A stretch of 35,824 nt of DNA from positions 1 to 35,824 of the forward strand of contig JAZTXE010000047.1 in NCBI GenBank assembly GCA_045636205.1. The letters run 5' to 3'. The notes under the pieces are model-generated. The model did not search any database. It saw nothing but the letters and a program-made list of their open reading frames with translations, and was not told the origin of the DNA. This DNA is from JAZRUF01 sp045636205. GTDB lineage: Bacteria; Bacillota; Clostridia; Oscillospirales; JAAYXM01. Each line of letters begins with the position of its first letter. Positions within the stretch are counted from its first letter, which is position 1. Both the position numbers and the translations under genes were made by a program. This document shows positions 22,620 to 31,300 of the stretch, in pieces.

Positions 22620-24170
22620 ATGGATTGGTATATCTTGGCAATTGCTGCGGCTGTAGCGCTGGTTCTTATAGTTATCGCGTTTTTCGCGGGTGTTTCGTAC
22701 AGAAAGAAAATTGCTGAAAAAGAGATTTCGAGTGCGGAAAATGAAGCTACAAGGATTATAAACGACGCTATCAAGGCTGCGGAGAGTAAAAAACGCGAAG
22801 CAACACTTGAAGCAAAAGAAGAAATCCATAAGAGCCGTGCGGAGTTTGACCGTGAGATAAAAGAACGCCGTGCGGAGGTTCAGAAGCAGGAAAGACGCCT
22901 GCAGCAGAAGGAAGAGTCGCTGGATAAGAAGTATGACTCAATGGAAAAGAAAGAGGAAATCCTCAACACAAAAATCAAGGAGAATGAGAAGCTCGCGGAG
23001 GAAACTGCTCTGCTAAAACGCTCTCAGATGGAGATGCTCGAGAAAATTTCCGGGTACACGGTTGAAGAGGCTAAGGCATTCTTAATCTCCAACCTCGAAA
23101 GCGAGGTCCGCCACGAATATGCGATGAAGATAAAAGAGGCTCAGGAGCAGTTTAAGGACGAGGCTGACAAGAGTGCACGTGAGCTTATTTCGCTTGCCAT
23201 TCAGAAGTGTGCGGCAGACCATGTGGCGGAGGCTACGGTGAGCGTAGTGCCGCTTCCCAACGATGAAATGAAGGGCAGAATTATCGGACGTGAGGGCAGA
23301 AATATCCGCACGCTCGAAACCCTGACCGGCGTTGATCTTATAATTGACGATACGCCTGAGGCGATTACCCTCTCAAGCTTTGACCCGATTCGCCGCGAGA
23401 TTGCGCGCCTGAGCCTTGAAAAGCTCATTGTTGACGGACGCATCCATCCGGCAAGAATCGAGGAGATGGTTGAAAAGGCACGCCGCGAGGTGGATGCTAC
23501 CATCAAGCAGGAGGGTGAGCACGCAACATTTGAGACGGGTGTTCACGGTCTCAATCCGGAAATCGTCAAGCTCCTGGGTAAGCTGCGCTTCCGCACGAGC
23601 TACGGTCAGAACGTACTTAAGCATTCAATCGAAGTTTCTCACGTCGCAGGTCTTCTGGCGGCTGAGCTGGGTGTGGATGTTATGCTTGCAAAGCGTGCAG
23701 GTCTTCTCCACGACCTGGGCAAAGCTGTTGACCATGAGGTTGAGGGTACACACGTAAGCATAGGCGTTGACCTTGCAAAGAAGTACAAGGAAAACGAAGA
23801 GGTTATTCACGCTATCGCAGCGCACCACGGTGACGTTGAGGCGAAGACGGTTGTCGCATGCCTGGTTCAGGCGGCAGACGCGATTTCCGCTGCACGTCCG
23901 GGCGCACGCCGTGAAAATCTTGAAAACTACATCAAGCGTCTTGAAAAGCTTGAAGAGCTTGCAAACTCCTTCCCGGGTGTTGAGCGCTCTTATGCTATCC
24001 AGGCGGGACGTGAGGTGCGCATTATCGTTAAGCCCGATGAGGTCAATGACGATGAGCTTATCCTGCTCTCTCGCGATTTGGCGAAAAAGGTCGAGGAGGA
24101 TTTGGAATATCCCGGCCAGATCAAGGTGCATTTGATTCGCGAGACACGCGCAATCGAGTACGCAAAATAA
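22620..24170 (+). CDS. rny: Ribonuclease Y
   Basis: 516 residues from ATG 22620, the usual size. N-terminal membrane anchor (about 4-24: YILAIAAAVALVLIVIAFF), long Glu/Lys-rich coiled coil (about 30-150), KH domain (IIGREGRNIRTLETLTGVD near 215-235) and HD domain with H-HD-H-D pattern (LLHDLGKAVDHE, then AAHHGD). RNase Y starts mRNA decay at the membrane. AGGAGGTG lies 12 nt before the ATG, a long spacing; the only upstream in-frame candidate (GTG 22605) lies in the ribosome site itself. It has a strong promoter and structured leader, and leads to ymdB as in Bacillus. Confidence 0.97.
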   Translation: MDWYILAIAAAVALVLIVIAFFAGVSYRKKIAEKEISSAENEATRIINDAIKAAESKKREATLEAKEEIHKSRAEFDREIKERRAEVQKQERRLQQKEESLDKKYDSMEKKEEILNTKIKENEKLAEETALLKRSQMEMLEKISGYTVEEAKAFLISNLESEVRHEYAMKIKEAQEQFKDEADKSARELISLAIQKCAADHVAEATVSVVPLPNDEMKGRIIGREGRNIRTLETLTGVDLIIDDTPEAITLSSFDPIRREIARLSLEKLIVDGRIHPARIEEMVEKARREVDATIKQEGEHATFETGVHGLNPEIVKLLGKLRFRTSYGQNVLKHSIEVSHVAGLLAAELGVDVMLAKRAGLLHDLGKAVDHEVEGTHVSIGVDLAKKYKENEEVIHAIAAHHGDVEAKTVVACLVQAADAISAARPGARRENLENYIKRLEKLEELANSFPGVERSYAIQAGREVRIIVKPDEVNDDELILLSRDLAKKVEEDLEYPGQIKVHLIRETRAIEYAK

Positions 24171-24183
24171 GGTTTAAACACAT

Positions 24184-24239
24184 AGGGTGCAACTATCAGA
24201 GTGGGGCGAGGGCTGCCATCGAAGGTGTTGCACCCTTTT
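24184..24239 (+). terminator. Hairpin between rny and ymdB
   Basis: AGGGTGCAAC (24184-24193) pairs with GTTGCACCCT (24227-24236), followed by TTTTA. The 33-nt interior is large for a terminator. The short U tract and 24-nt distance to the ymdB start suggest partial termination. Confidence 0.72.
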
Positions 24240-24262
24240 AAGTTTGGGAGGTCGGAGATTAA

Positions 24263-25039
24263 ATGAATATACTGGCTATAGGTGACGTGGTCGGTGAAAT
24301 CGGAGTTTGCGCACTCGAGAGAAAGCTGCGCGACATACGCGGTGAGCATCAGGTGGATTTCTGCGTGGTAAACGGTGAAAACTCCGCAGGCGTGGGTATT
24401 ACGCCGGCACTTGCAGGGCGGCTGTACTCCGCCGGGGCGGATGTTATAACGCTGGGAAATCACGTATGGGGTAAGAAGGACATTGTAAATTTTTTGGATG
24501 ATGACGGATATATTCTGCGTCCGGCAAACCTTGCAGAGCTTGCGCCCGGGCGTGGGCACGGTATCTTCCACGTAAAGAGCAAGATGGTATGCGTGATAAA
24601 TCTGCAGGGCAGGTGCGATATGAATTTCGGACCTGATAATCCGTTTACCTGCGTAAGCCGCATAATTAAAGAAACGGCGAGGTTAAGCGATTTTACTATA
24701 GTTGATTTTCACGCGCAGGCGACGAGTGAAAAGATTGCCATGGCGTATCATTTGGACGGTAAGGTATCCGCACTGTGGGGCACGCACACGCATGTGCAGA
24801 CCGCAGATGAGCGCACTTTTGCAAATGGGCTTGGGTACATCACGGATGTGGGTATGACCGGACCTGTAAACTCGGTACTTGGGATAAAGCCCGAGCAGTC
24901 GCTGAGGATGTTCCGTGGGGATGTGCCGGTCAGGTTTGAAACCGCGTCGGGGCCGTGCAAAATTTGCGGTGCGGTATTTTATCTTGATGACGAGACGCTT
25001 CGTTGCACACGCGTTGAGCGCATTGCGGTGGAGTGTTAA
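24263..25039 (+). CDS. ymdB: YmdB-family metallophosphoesterase
   Basis: 258 residues, typical length. Dimetal site motifs in order: GDVVG (7-11), NGENSAGVG (N38/E40 region), GNHVWGKKD, DFHAQATSEK and GTHTHVQTAD. YmdB in Bacillus hydrolyses 2',3'-cyclic nucleotides and affects the choice between biofilm and motility and RNA turnover; it lies downstream of rny there also. Cytoplasmic. GGGAGG precedes the ATG. It is followed 12 nt later by the yhaO-like gene. Confidence 0.95.
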   Translation: MNILAIGDVVGEIGVCALERKLRDIRGEHQVDFCVVNGENSAGVGITPALAGRLYSAGADVITLGNHVWGKKDIVNFLDDDGYILRPANLAELAPGRGHGIFHVKSKMVCVINLQGRCDMNFGPDNPFTCVSRIIKETARLSDFTIVDFHAQATSEKIAMAYHLDGKVSALWGTHTHVQTADERTFANGLGYITDVGMTGPVNSVLGIKPEQSLRMFRGDVPVRFETASGPCKICGAVFYLDDETLRCTRVERIAVEC

Positions 25040-25051
25040 GGGGAGAGGGAA

Positions 25052-26146
25052 ATGGTAAAGATTTTACACACGGGTGACATGCATCTGGACAGTGCGTTTG
25101 CAGGACTTACCGGTGAGCAGGCGATAGAGCGCCGCGGTGAGCAGCGCAGGCTCCTGCGCGATATAGTAGAGCTTGGAAACGAGGAGGGCGTTGAGCTTAT
25201 TCTGCTCTCGGGCGATTTGCTTGACGGAATGAATGCGTACTATGAGACCGCGGACGCACTAAGTCAGATACTTGCAAAGAGCAGTGCCCGGGTGTTCATA
25301 GCGCCGGGAAACCACGACGCATATCACGCGATGTCGCCCTACCGTTCGGTAAAGCTTCCTGAAAATGTGCATTTGTTTAAGACAGGCGATATAGAGGATG
25401 TGGATATTCCGGAGTTTAATGTGTGCGTTCACGGTGCGGCATTTACGAGCGCTGACTGCGAAAGCTCCCTACTTAGGAATTTCCGCGCTAAGGACGACGG
25501 ACGGATACATATAATGGTTCTCCACGGCGAGGTGACGCAGGGGTATTCAAAGTACAATCCGATAAGAGAGGAAGATATTGCCGCGAGCAATTTGGATTAC
25601 CTGGCGCTTGGGCATGTGCACAGCTTTGGAGGTGTACAGCGCGCGGGAAAGACCGCGTATGCCTACTGCGGATGCCCTGAGGGGCGCGGGTTTGACGAGC
25701 TTGGCGACAAGGGCGTGATTATTGGAAGCATCTCGCGCGAGGGTGCGGATGTTAGCTTTAGGAAAATGGCGAGGTATACGTACAATATAGTAAATATAAG
25801 ACTCGGCGGTGAGAGTGACGCAATAGGTGTAGCTTCAGAACTTCTGCCCGAGCGCGATGAAAGAGGATTGTACAGAGCCGTGTTTGACGGCGAATGCGAG
25901 GACTTTGATGCGGAGCGGATATACGAAGAGTTTGCGCCGAGGTTTTATTACTTTAAGGTGATAGACCGCACCGCGCCAATACGCTCAATCTGGGAGGGCG
26001 AGGAGCTCGATGGATTAAAGGGTATGTTCCTGCGCCGTTTGCATAAGAAATATTTAGACACAGGCGATGCACGTGAGCAGGAAATAATCAGGCGCGCCGC
26101 GCGCTTCGGAGTCGCGGCACTGGATAATCGGGAGGAGCCCAGATGA
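25052..26146 (+). CDS. yhaO: SbcD/Mre11-like DNA repair exonuclease (YhaO type)
   Basis: 364 residues. Calcineurin-type motifs: GDMHLDS (8-14), LSGDLLDG, APGNHDAY, VLHGEV, ALGHVHSFG. The HLDSAF...GGVQ and CGCPEGRGFDELGDKG blocks match YhaO rather than classical SbcD. The C-terminal part has the capping domain. The stop overlaps the start of the SMC-like ATPase by 4 nt (ATGA), as in the Bacillus yhaO-yhaN pair. The two proteins probably form an Mre11-Rad50-like nuclease complex acting on DNA ends. Confidence 0.9.
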   Translation: MVKILHTGDMHLDSAFAGLTGEQAIERRGEQRRLLRDIVELGNEEGVELILLSGDLLDGMNAYYETADALSQILAKSSARVFIAPGNHDAYHAMSPYRSVKLPENVHLFKTGDIEDVDIPEFNVCVHGAAFTSADCESSLLRNFRAKDDGRIHIMVLHGEVTQGYSKYNPIREEDIAASNLDYLALGHVHSFGGVQRAGKTAYAYCGCPEGRGFDELGDKGVIIGSISREGADVSFRKMARYTYNIVNIRLGGESDAIGVASELLPERDERGLYRAVFDGECEDFDAERIYEEFAPRFYYFKVIDRTAPIRSIWEGEELDGLKGMFLRRLHKKYLDTGDAREQEIIRRAARFGVAALDNREEPR

Positions 26147-28362
26147 AGATACGTAAGATGGATGCCACCTTCGGCAAGCTGATACGAAAGAGCCTTGAGC
26201 TGGGCGACGGCCTTAATATAATATGCGGAGATAATGAGTCCGGAAAGTCTACATGGTGCGGATTTATACGCGCGATGCTTTATGGAATAAATACACGTGA
26301 GCAGTCAAAGAGCGGGTTTATTGCGGACAAGGAGCGTTTTCGTCCGTGGTCGGGCGAGAGCATGCACGGACGCATGGAGATTAAGTGGCGCGACCGTGAG
26401 CTTAGCATCGAGCGCGATGGTGGACGCAGCGGAGTTCTGCAGGCACCGACTGTTACGGATATGAAGACCGGTCTTGCGGTTTCGGGTATGGAAATCCCGG
26501 GAGAGCAGATGCTCGGCGTAAAAAAAGAGGTTTTTGAGAGAAGTGCGTTTATCGGTCAGGCGCAGATAAAGGTGGAAAGCGACAAGTCAGGCGAGCTTGA
26601 GAGGAAGATTTCCTCGATGGCATCGAGCGGGGATGAGGATGTATCGCACTCGCAGGCGGAAGCGCGTCTTAAAAGCTGGAGAAACCGCCGCAGATACCAC
26701 AACCGCGGTGAGGCGGTTGAGATAGAGTGCGATATTGAAAATTTAAATAATAAGCTTAACTCATTGCGTGGTGATGCGCAGGAACTCACGCTAAAACGCG
26801 CACGGATTGAAAAGCTAAATGAGAGCGTGGCGGAGTATGAAAATGAGCTTGGGATGCACGCAAAGCTTCGTGAGTGGGAAAAGGCTAACATGAACCAAGA
26901 GGCGATGCGCGAGGTCGAGATTGCAAGCGCGGGATACGAGAGTGCGCTATCTGCGGCGCGCTTTGGTCAGCGCGTGGCGGACCGCGAATACTGCGAAGAG
27001 CTGCGCGGAATATATCAACGATATGTAGATGACGAAAAGAATTATACGATTAGTATTGAAAGTGTGCGCCGTGCAGAGGCTGAGCTCAGCCGCGAGAAGC
27101 AGGTGCTTTTAAGCTTCGGTGAGCTTGCCGAGGCGGATAAGTTTGATGCGGTATCAGACCAGGAGCGTGCGCAGGAGCTTATATTAAAGCTTAAGAAAAA
27201 GAGATTTCCGTTGTGTCTTACCGTGGGAATTATACTCGCCGTGCTCGGCGCGGTTGTGATGCCGATTGTCGGCGCGGTTGTTGCGCCTGTTGCAATAGTA
27301 TGCGAGATATGCGCGGCGGCAAATAATAAGAAAAAGAAGGCTCTTTTTCAAGCGGAGCTTGACGGAATTTTCGCGCGCTACGGTGTAAACGCGGCGGAGG
27401 AGATAGGTGAGCGCGCTCGCGCATGTAACGATGCAAAGCGCGCGGTTGAGGAGTGCCTTGAGGCGGCGGCTGCGCTACGGAATAATATGGAGAGGTCCGA
27501 CCTTATCCGCAAGGAGAGCGCGAGTGTGCTTATCGGTGCGATAAGGGAGATTGACGCAGATGCTACCGAGGCAGACGCACCGAGGGTTATTGAAACCGTG
27601 CGTCAGAGCGCAGACGAGCTTAATGCGGCAAAGACTCGGCTTGACACTGCGAGGGTACGCCTTGAAGCGGTAAAAGCGGGTGTCGGAGAAGCGGGCGGAA
27701 ACGCAAGCCGACCTGAAGGAAAGCTGCCCGAGCTTGGCGAAGACGAGCTTAACGCGCGGCTTGCGGAGGTAAAGGGCGAGCTTCGCAGGTTAGAGCTTGA
27801 GTGCTCAGCGCTCCAGGCGCGTATAAATCAGATAGGCGACCAGGGCGATTTGCAGGAGCGGCTTTCCGAGCAAAATGAAAAGCTTCTTGACAAAAATCTC
27901 GAGATTGAGGCGCTTGAGTACGCGATGGAGGAGCTTTCGCAGGTAAACGGCGAGCTTGCGCGCAGATTTGCGCCGGCACTTGAGAAAAAGGCGGGCGAGA
28001 TTTTTGAGTACCTGACCGGCGGGCATTTTGGCGTAGTTGAGATACGTGATGCGAAGATGGACGTTTTTGTGCGCGAGGAGAGTGCAAGTGAGGCGCGTCA
28101 GGTTCTTGAGCTTTCGCAGGGTACGGCGGATGAGCTGTATCTTGCGATGCGTCTTGCACTGAGTGATATTCTGTCCGAGGAGGAGCCGATTCCGCTTGTG
28201 CTTGACGATGCACTTGTAAATTTCGACGACAAACGCATGGCGAAGGCACTTGATTACTTAAACGAGCTTGCAAAGAAGCGGCAGGTTATACTCTTTACCT
28301 GCCAGTCGCGCGAGGCGGAGTACGCGGGAAAGTTTAGTGAGTGTACGGTGCAGAGTTTATAA
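26143..28362 (+). CDS. yhaN: SMC/Rad50-like AAA ATPase (YhaN type)
   Basis: 739 residues. Walker A GDNESGKST near 30-38; long Glu/Arg/Ala-rich coiled coils; signature LSQGTADELYLAMRLAL near 675-691 and Walker B IPLVLDDALVNFDD near 700-713. In the middle a hydrophobic pair (about 352-388, LTVGIILAVLGAVVM...IVGAVVAPVAIV) replaces a zinc hook, as in YhaN/AAA_27 proteins, hinting at membrane association or hydrophobic dimer contact. Shorter than Bacillus YhaN (about 960). Partner of the upstream nuclease. Confidence 0.88.
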   Translation: MKIRKMDATFGKLIRKSLELGDGLNIICGDNESGKSTWCGFIRAMLYGINTREQSKSGFIADKERFRPWSGESMHGRMEIKWRDRELSIERDGGRSGVLQAPTVTDMKTGLAVSGMEIPGEQMLGVKKEVFERSAFIGQAQIKVESDKSGELERKISSMASSGDEDVSHSQAEARLKSWRNRRRYHNRGEAVEIECDIENLNNKLNSLRGDAQELTLKRARIEKLNESVAEYENELGMHAKLREWEKANMNQEAMREVEIASAGYESALSAARFGQRVADREYCEELRGIYQRYVDDEKNYTISIESVRRAEAELSREKQVLLSFGELAEADKFDAVSDQERAQELILKLKKKRFPLCLTVGIILAVLGAVVMPIVGAVVAPVAIVCEICAAANNKKKKALFQAELDGIFARYGVNAAEEIGERARACNDAKRAVEECLEAAAALRNNMERSDLIRKESASVLIGAIREIDADATEADAPRVIETVRQSADELNAAKTRLDTARVRLEAVKAGVGEAGGNASRPEGKLPELGEDELNARLAEVKGELRRLELECSALQARINQIGDQGDLQERLSEQNEKLLDKNLEIEALEYAMEELSQVNGELARRFAPALEKKAGEIFEYLTGGHFGVVEIRDAKMDVFVREESASEARQVLELSQGTADELYLAMRLALSDILSEEEPIPLVLDDALVNFDDKRMAKALDYLNELAKKRQVILFTCQSREAEYAGKFSECTVQSL

Positions 28363-28398
28363 GGGTACAGACAGTGAATACCGGAGAGGATGAAAATT

Positions 28399-29037
28399 AT
28401 GAAAACCGGGTGGAAGAGAATATTGCTTTTAGTAGTTATAATCGCGTCACTGTTTTGCGTTTATTTTATGCGACCGGAACCTGAACCAAGGCTTACCGAT
28501 GATGCGGTTGCGGCTTTGAGGAATGAGTATCCGGTGTACGGCAAAAAGGTTCCTGCGCTTATATCAATGAGGTCTATGACTGTGGATGAAGTAAAGGACA
28601 GGGTTGAGACATTTGTTTACGGAGAAGTAGTGGGTGAAATGTCAAAATATAACGTCACTGCATCTTTAAAAAACAAAGCGCTTGCGGAGAAAAGAGCGAA
28701 AAACGGAATAAATGATGTTTTTGAGTTTTATGAATATACGGTTACCGTAATCGGAGACACGGAAGGTATTTATACGCAAGGCGATAGGATTACGATAGCG
28801 GCAAATGTTGATTTTATTGAGTATAACCCAACGCTGTCAGACGGAATGAGGATAGTTGTTCCGACTGTAAGGGATAACAAAAAAGAAGGGCGTACAAACT
28901 ATACGGTTAGTGGTATGTATTATGTCACTCCGGACGGATACGCGATTGCGGCATTTGATGAAGAAAAGGCTTCGGCATCAAGGGACATTTCGAGCGGAGT
29001 GAAGGTAGAAAACCTGTTAAAAAGGTTAAAAAAGTAA
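28399..29037 (+). CDS. Membrane-anchored protein of unknown function
   Basis: 212 residues from ATG 28399, which is 9 nt from AGAGG; the in-frame ATG 28390 sits directly on the ribosome site. One N-terminal membrane segment (about 6-24), then an outside domain of about 185 residues: basic-acidic start (DDAVAALRNEYPVYGKK), a TVDEVKDRVETFVYGEVVGEM segment, then beta-rich parts with VTVIGDTEGIYTQGDRITIAANVDF. No Cys, so not a lipoprotein. No family recognised. It follows yhaN by 36 nt and ends in a terminator, so could be the last gene of the rny run. Confidence 0.75.
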   Translation: MKTGWKRILLLVVIIASLFCVYFMRPEPEPRLTDDAVAALRNEYPVYGKKVPALISMRSMTVDEVKDRVETFVYGEVVGEMSKYNVTASLKNKALAEKRAKNGINDVFEFYEYTVTVIGDTEGIYTQGDRITIAANVDFIEYNPTLSDGMRIVVPTVRDNKKEGRTNYTVSGMYYVTPDGYAIAAFDEEKASASRDISSGVKVENLLKRLKK

Positions 29038-29054
29038 GGGATGAAATGTAATTA

Positions 29055-29091
29055 AAAAACGAAGCTCTCCCAATAGGAGAACTTCGTTTTT
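29055..29091 (+). terminator. Terminator after unknown membrane protein
   Basis: AAAAACGAAG (29055-29064) pairs with CTTCGTTTTT (29082-29091) and TCTCC with GGAGA inside, one mismatch, loop CAATA. Confidence 0.9.
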
Positions 29092-29131
29092 GGCTCCTAC
29101 TCTGTATAAAATAAAGTTGTAGGGATTATAC

Positions 29132-29160
29132 TTGAGTTTTTGTTAAAAATATAATATAAT
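29132..29160 (+). promoter_or_regulatory. Promoter for yloU-fakA-recG
   Basis: TTGAGT (29132-29137), 17-nt spacer, TATAAT (29155-29160). A second -10, TGG-TATAAT (29167-29175), follows and could serve as an alternative extended -10. Confidence 0.75.
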
Positions 29161-29199
29161 ATATATTGGTATAATTCATTTTGAATGAGGAGGGTCGCT

Positions 29200-29547
29200 A
29201 TGACGATTCAAAACGATAGAGGCTTGATAGATATTTCAAACGAAGTATTTACGGTTATAAGCGGAAATGCGGCAACCAATTGCTTTGGCGTTAAGGGTAT
29301 GGCGTACCGCAATATGAAAGACGGAATCGTAGGGCTTCTCAAGAAGGAAAATATATCAAAAGGCGTTAAGGTTTCCTTCGAGGAAGGTCAGGTGTCAATT
29401 GAGCTTCATATTATTGTTGAGCACGGTGTAAATATCACTGCGGTTTGCCAGTCGATTATGACGGAAGTGCGCTATATCGTAGAGCAGTTGACCCGTGTTA
29501 AGGTTAAGAACGTAAACGTGTGCGTCGATTCAATCACGGTCGACTAA
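29200..29547 (+). CDS. yloU: Asp23/Gls24 family protein (YloU)
   Basis: 115 residues from ATG 29200 (GAGGAGGG at a normal distance; the ATG at 29185 lies before that site). The pattern GLIDISNEVFTVISGNAATN then VCVDSITVD at the end is the Asp23 fold. Such proteins are linked to envelope stress and fatty-acid metabolism regulation. In many Firmicutes a Gls24-like gene precedes the DAK2/FakA gene, as here (16-nt gap). Its biochemical role is not settled. Confidence 0.92.
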   Translation: MTIQNDRGLIDISNEVFTVISGNAATNCFGVKGMAYRNMKDGIVGLLKKENISKGVKVSFEEGQVSIELHIIVEHGVNITAVCQSIMTEVRYIVEQLTRVKVKNVNVCVDSITVD

Positions 29548-29563
29548 TCGGAGGTGCTTCATT

Positions 29564-31210
29564 TTGAAGGAAACGATATTTGCCGCGGATTTTAAGCGGA
29601 TGGTTTTGTCCGCGTCTGCGGCAATAGGAAATAACTGCCAGGTGCTAAATGAGATGAATGTTTTCCCCGTGCCTGACGGTGATACGGGAATTAATATGTC
29701 CCTTACCATTAAGGCGGCGGCGACCGCGCTTAATGCGATAGAGCCTGAAACCGTCGCGCAGGCGGCGGATAAGACCGCATCGGCGCTGCTTCGCGGTGCG
29801 CGCGGAAATTCAGGCGTTATACTCTCGCTTCTCTTCCGCGGATTTGCAAAATCCTGCGCGAATATGGAGAGCGTGAATGCTACCCAGTTTGCAAACGCGC
29901 TTCGCGCGGGTGTTGACTCGGCGTATCGCGCGGTTATGAAGCCTGCAGAGGGAACTATTCTTACGGTTTCGAGAAAGGCTGCCGAGCGCGCGGTAGAGCT
30001 TGCAGAGGGTGAGACGGATATTTTAGCAATGTTTCCTGAGATTATCGCGGCGGCAGATAAAGCACTTGCCGAGACTCAGGAATTAAACCCGGTACTTAAA
30101 AAAGCCGGCGTGGTTGACGCGGGCGGCAAGGGTTGGCTTCTTGTCTTAGAGGCTATGCATATGTCCCTTTGCGGAAACGATGTGGTTCCGGTGCAGGGCG
30201 AAGAGACTCCCGCGGCAGCTGAGAGCGGCGCGACCTTCTCACAGGAGAGTGAGGAGATAACGTTTGCATACTGCACGGAGTATATCATAAATTTAAGTGC
30301 AGAGGGCAAGAAAAAGGACGCGGCACGCCTTCGCGCGATGCTTGAGTCGATAGGCGACTGCGTAGTAGTTGTCGACGATGAAGAAATAATCAAGGTGCAT
30401 GTGCACACAAATAACCCGGACAAGGCGCTCGGCGAAGCTCTTAAATACGGCGAGCTTGTGAATATAAAGATTGAGAATATGCGCGAGCAGCATTCCCAGA
30501 AGGTAGTCGAGGAGCAGAAGAGGGCCGATGCAAACGAGCCCGCCGCACCTGAGAAAACCTACGGCTTTGTAGCCGTCGGCGCGGGTGAGGGAATACGCAG
30601 TGTGTATGAGGATTTGGGCGTTGACAAGCTGGTAGAAGGCGGTCAGACGATGAATCCGTCCACGCAGGATATACTTGCGGCGGTAAATGCAACACCGGCG
30701 GAGGTTGTGTTCGTTCTGCCCAACAACAAGAATATCATCATGGCGGCTCAGCAGACGGTTGATTTGACGTCAAAGAAGGTAGTGGTTATCCCGACAAAGA
30801 CCGTACCGCAGGGAATTTCCGCGATGCTTGCATTCGATGCGGATGCAAGCTTAGAGGAAAACGCGCAGGCGATGGAGACCGCGGCACAGTGCGTAACTAC
30901 CGGTTCCGTAACCTATGCTGCGCGTGACAGTGATTTTGACGGACACATGATACGTGAGGGCGAGTTCTTGGCTCTCAAGGAGGGCAAGCTTTCCGTAAGC
31001 GGCGATGACCTGGTTGAAGTGGTGGTGAAGCTTTGCGCGGATATGGAAATGGCGGATAAGGGATTTGTCACCATATTCTATGGCGAGGGCACGACTGAGG
31101 ATGACGCGGCTGCGGTAGAGGAAATCTGCAAAAGCGCGGCTCCGGACGCTGAAATAATGATGGTAGACGGCGGTCAGCCGGTGTACTATTATATAATTTC
31201 CGCGGAATAA
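29564..31210 (+). CDS. fakA: FakA-type fatty acid kinase subunit (YloV, DAK2 + DegV-like)
   Basis: 548 residues, starting at TTG 29564, 7 nt after GGAGGTG. N-terminal DAK2 kinase domain: NVFPVPDGDTGINM (32-45, Asp38 and Asp40 bind Mg-ATP) and LLRGARGNSGVILS. The C-terminal part (about 320-548) is the DegV-like FakB-interacting fold. FakA phosphorylates fatty acids held by FakB, feeding exogenous fatty acids into phospholipids. No fakB is in the window. Order yloU-fakA-recG is known from Firmicutes. Confidence 0.93.
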   Translation: MKETIFAADFKRMVLSASAAIGNNCQVLNEMNVFPVPDGDTGINMSLTIKAAATALNAIEPETVAQAADKTASALLRGARGNSGVILSLLFRGFAKSCANMESVNATQFANALRAGVDSAYRAVMKPAEGTILTVSRKAAERAVELAEGETDILAMFPEIIAAADKALAETQELNPVLKKAGVVDAGGKGWLLVLEAMHMSLCGNDVVPVQGEETPAAAESGATFSQESEEITFAYCTEYIINLSAEGKKKDAARLRAMLESIGDCVVVVDDEEIIKVHVHTNNPDKALGEALKYGELVNIKIENMREQHSQKVVEEQKRADANEPAAPEKTYGFVAVGAGEGIRSVYEDLGVDKLVEGGQTMNPSTQDILAAVNATPAEVVFVLPNNKNIIMAAQQTVDLTSKKVVVIPTKTVPQGISAMLAFDADASLEENAQAMETAAQCVTTGSVTYAARDSDFDGHMIREGEFLALKEGKLSVSGDDLVEVVVKLCADMEMADKGFVTIFYGEGTTEDDAAAVEEICKSAAPDAEIMMVDGGQPVYYYIISAE

Positions 31211-31224
31211 AACTCAAAATTAAA

Positions 31225-31275
31225 ACGCGCTGCAAGAGTGGAGTTTGAATAAGTGCCGCTTGCAGCGCGTATTTT
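31225..31275 (+). terminator. Hairpin between fakA and recG
   Basis: ACGCGCTGCAAG (31225-31236) pairs perfectly with CTTGCAGCGCGT (31259-31270), then ATTTTG. The loop is 22 nt. The weak U tract suggests only partial stop before recG. Confidence 0.75.
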
Positions 31276-31300
31276 GATATATGAAAGAGGGTGAAATACC

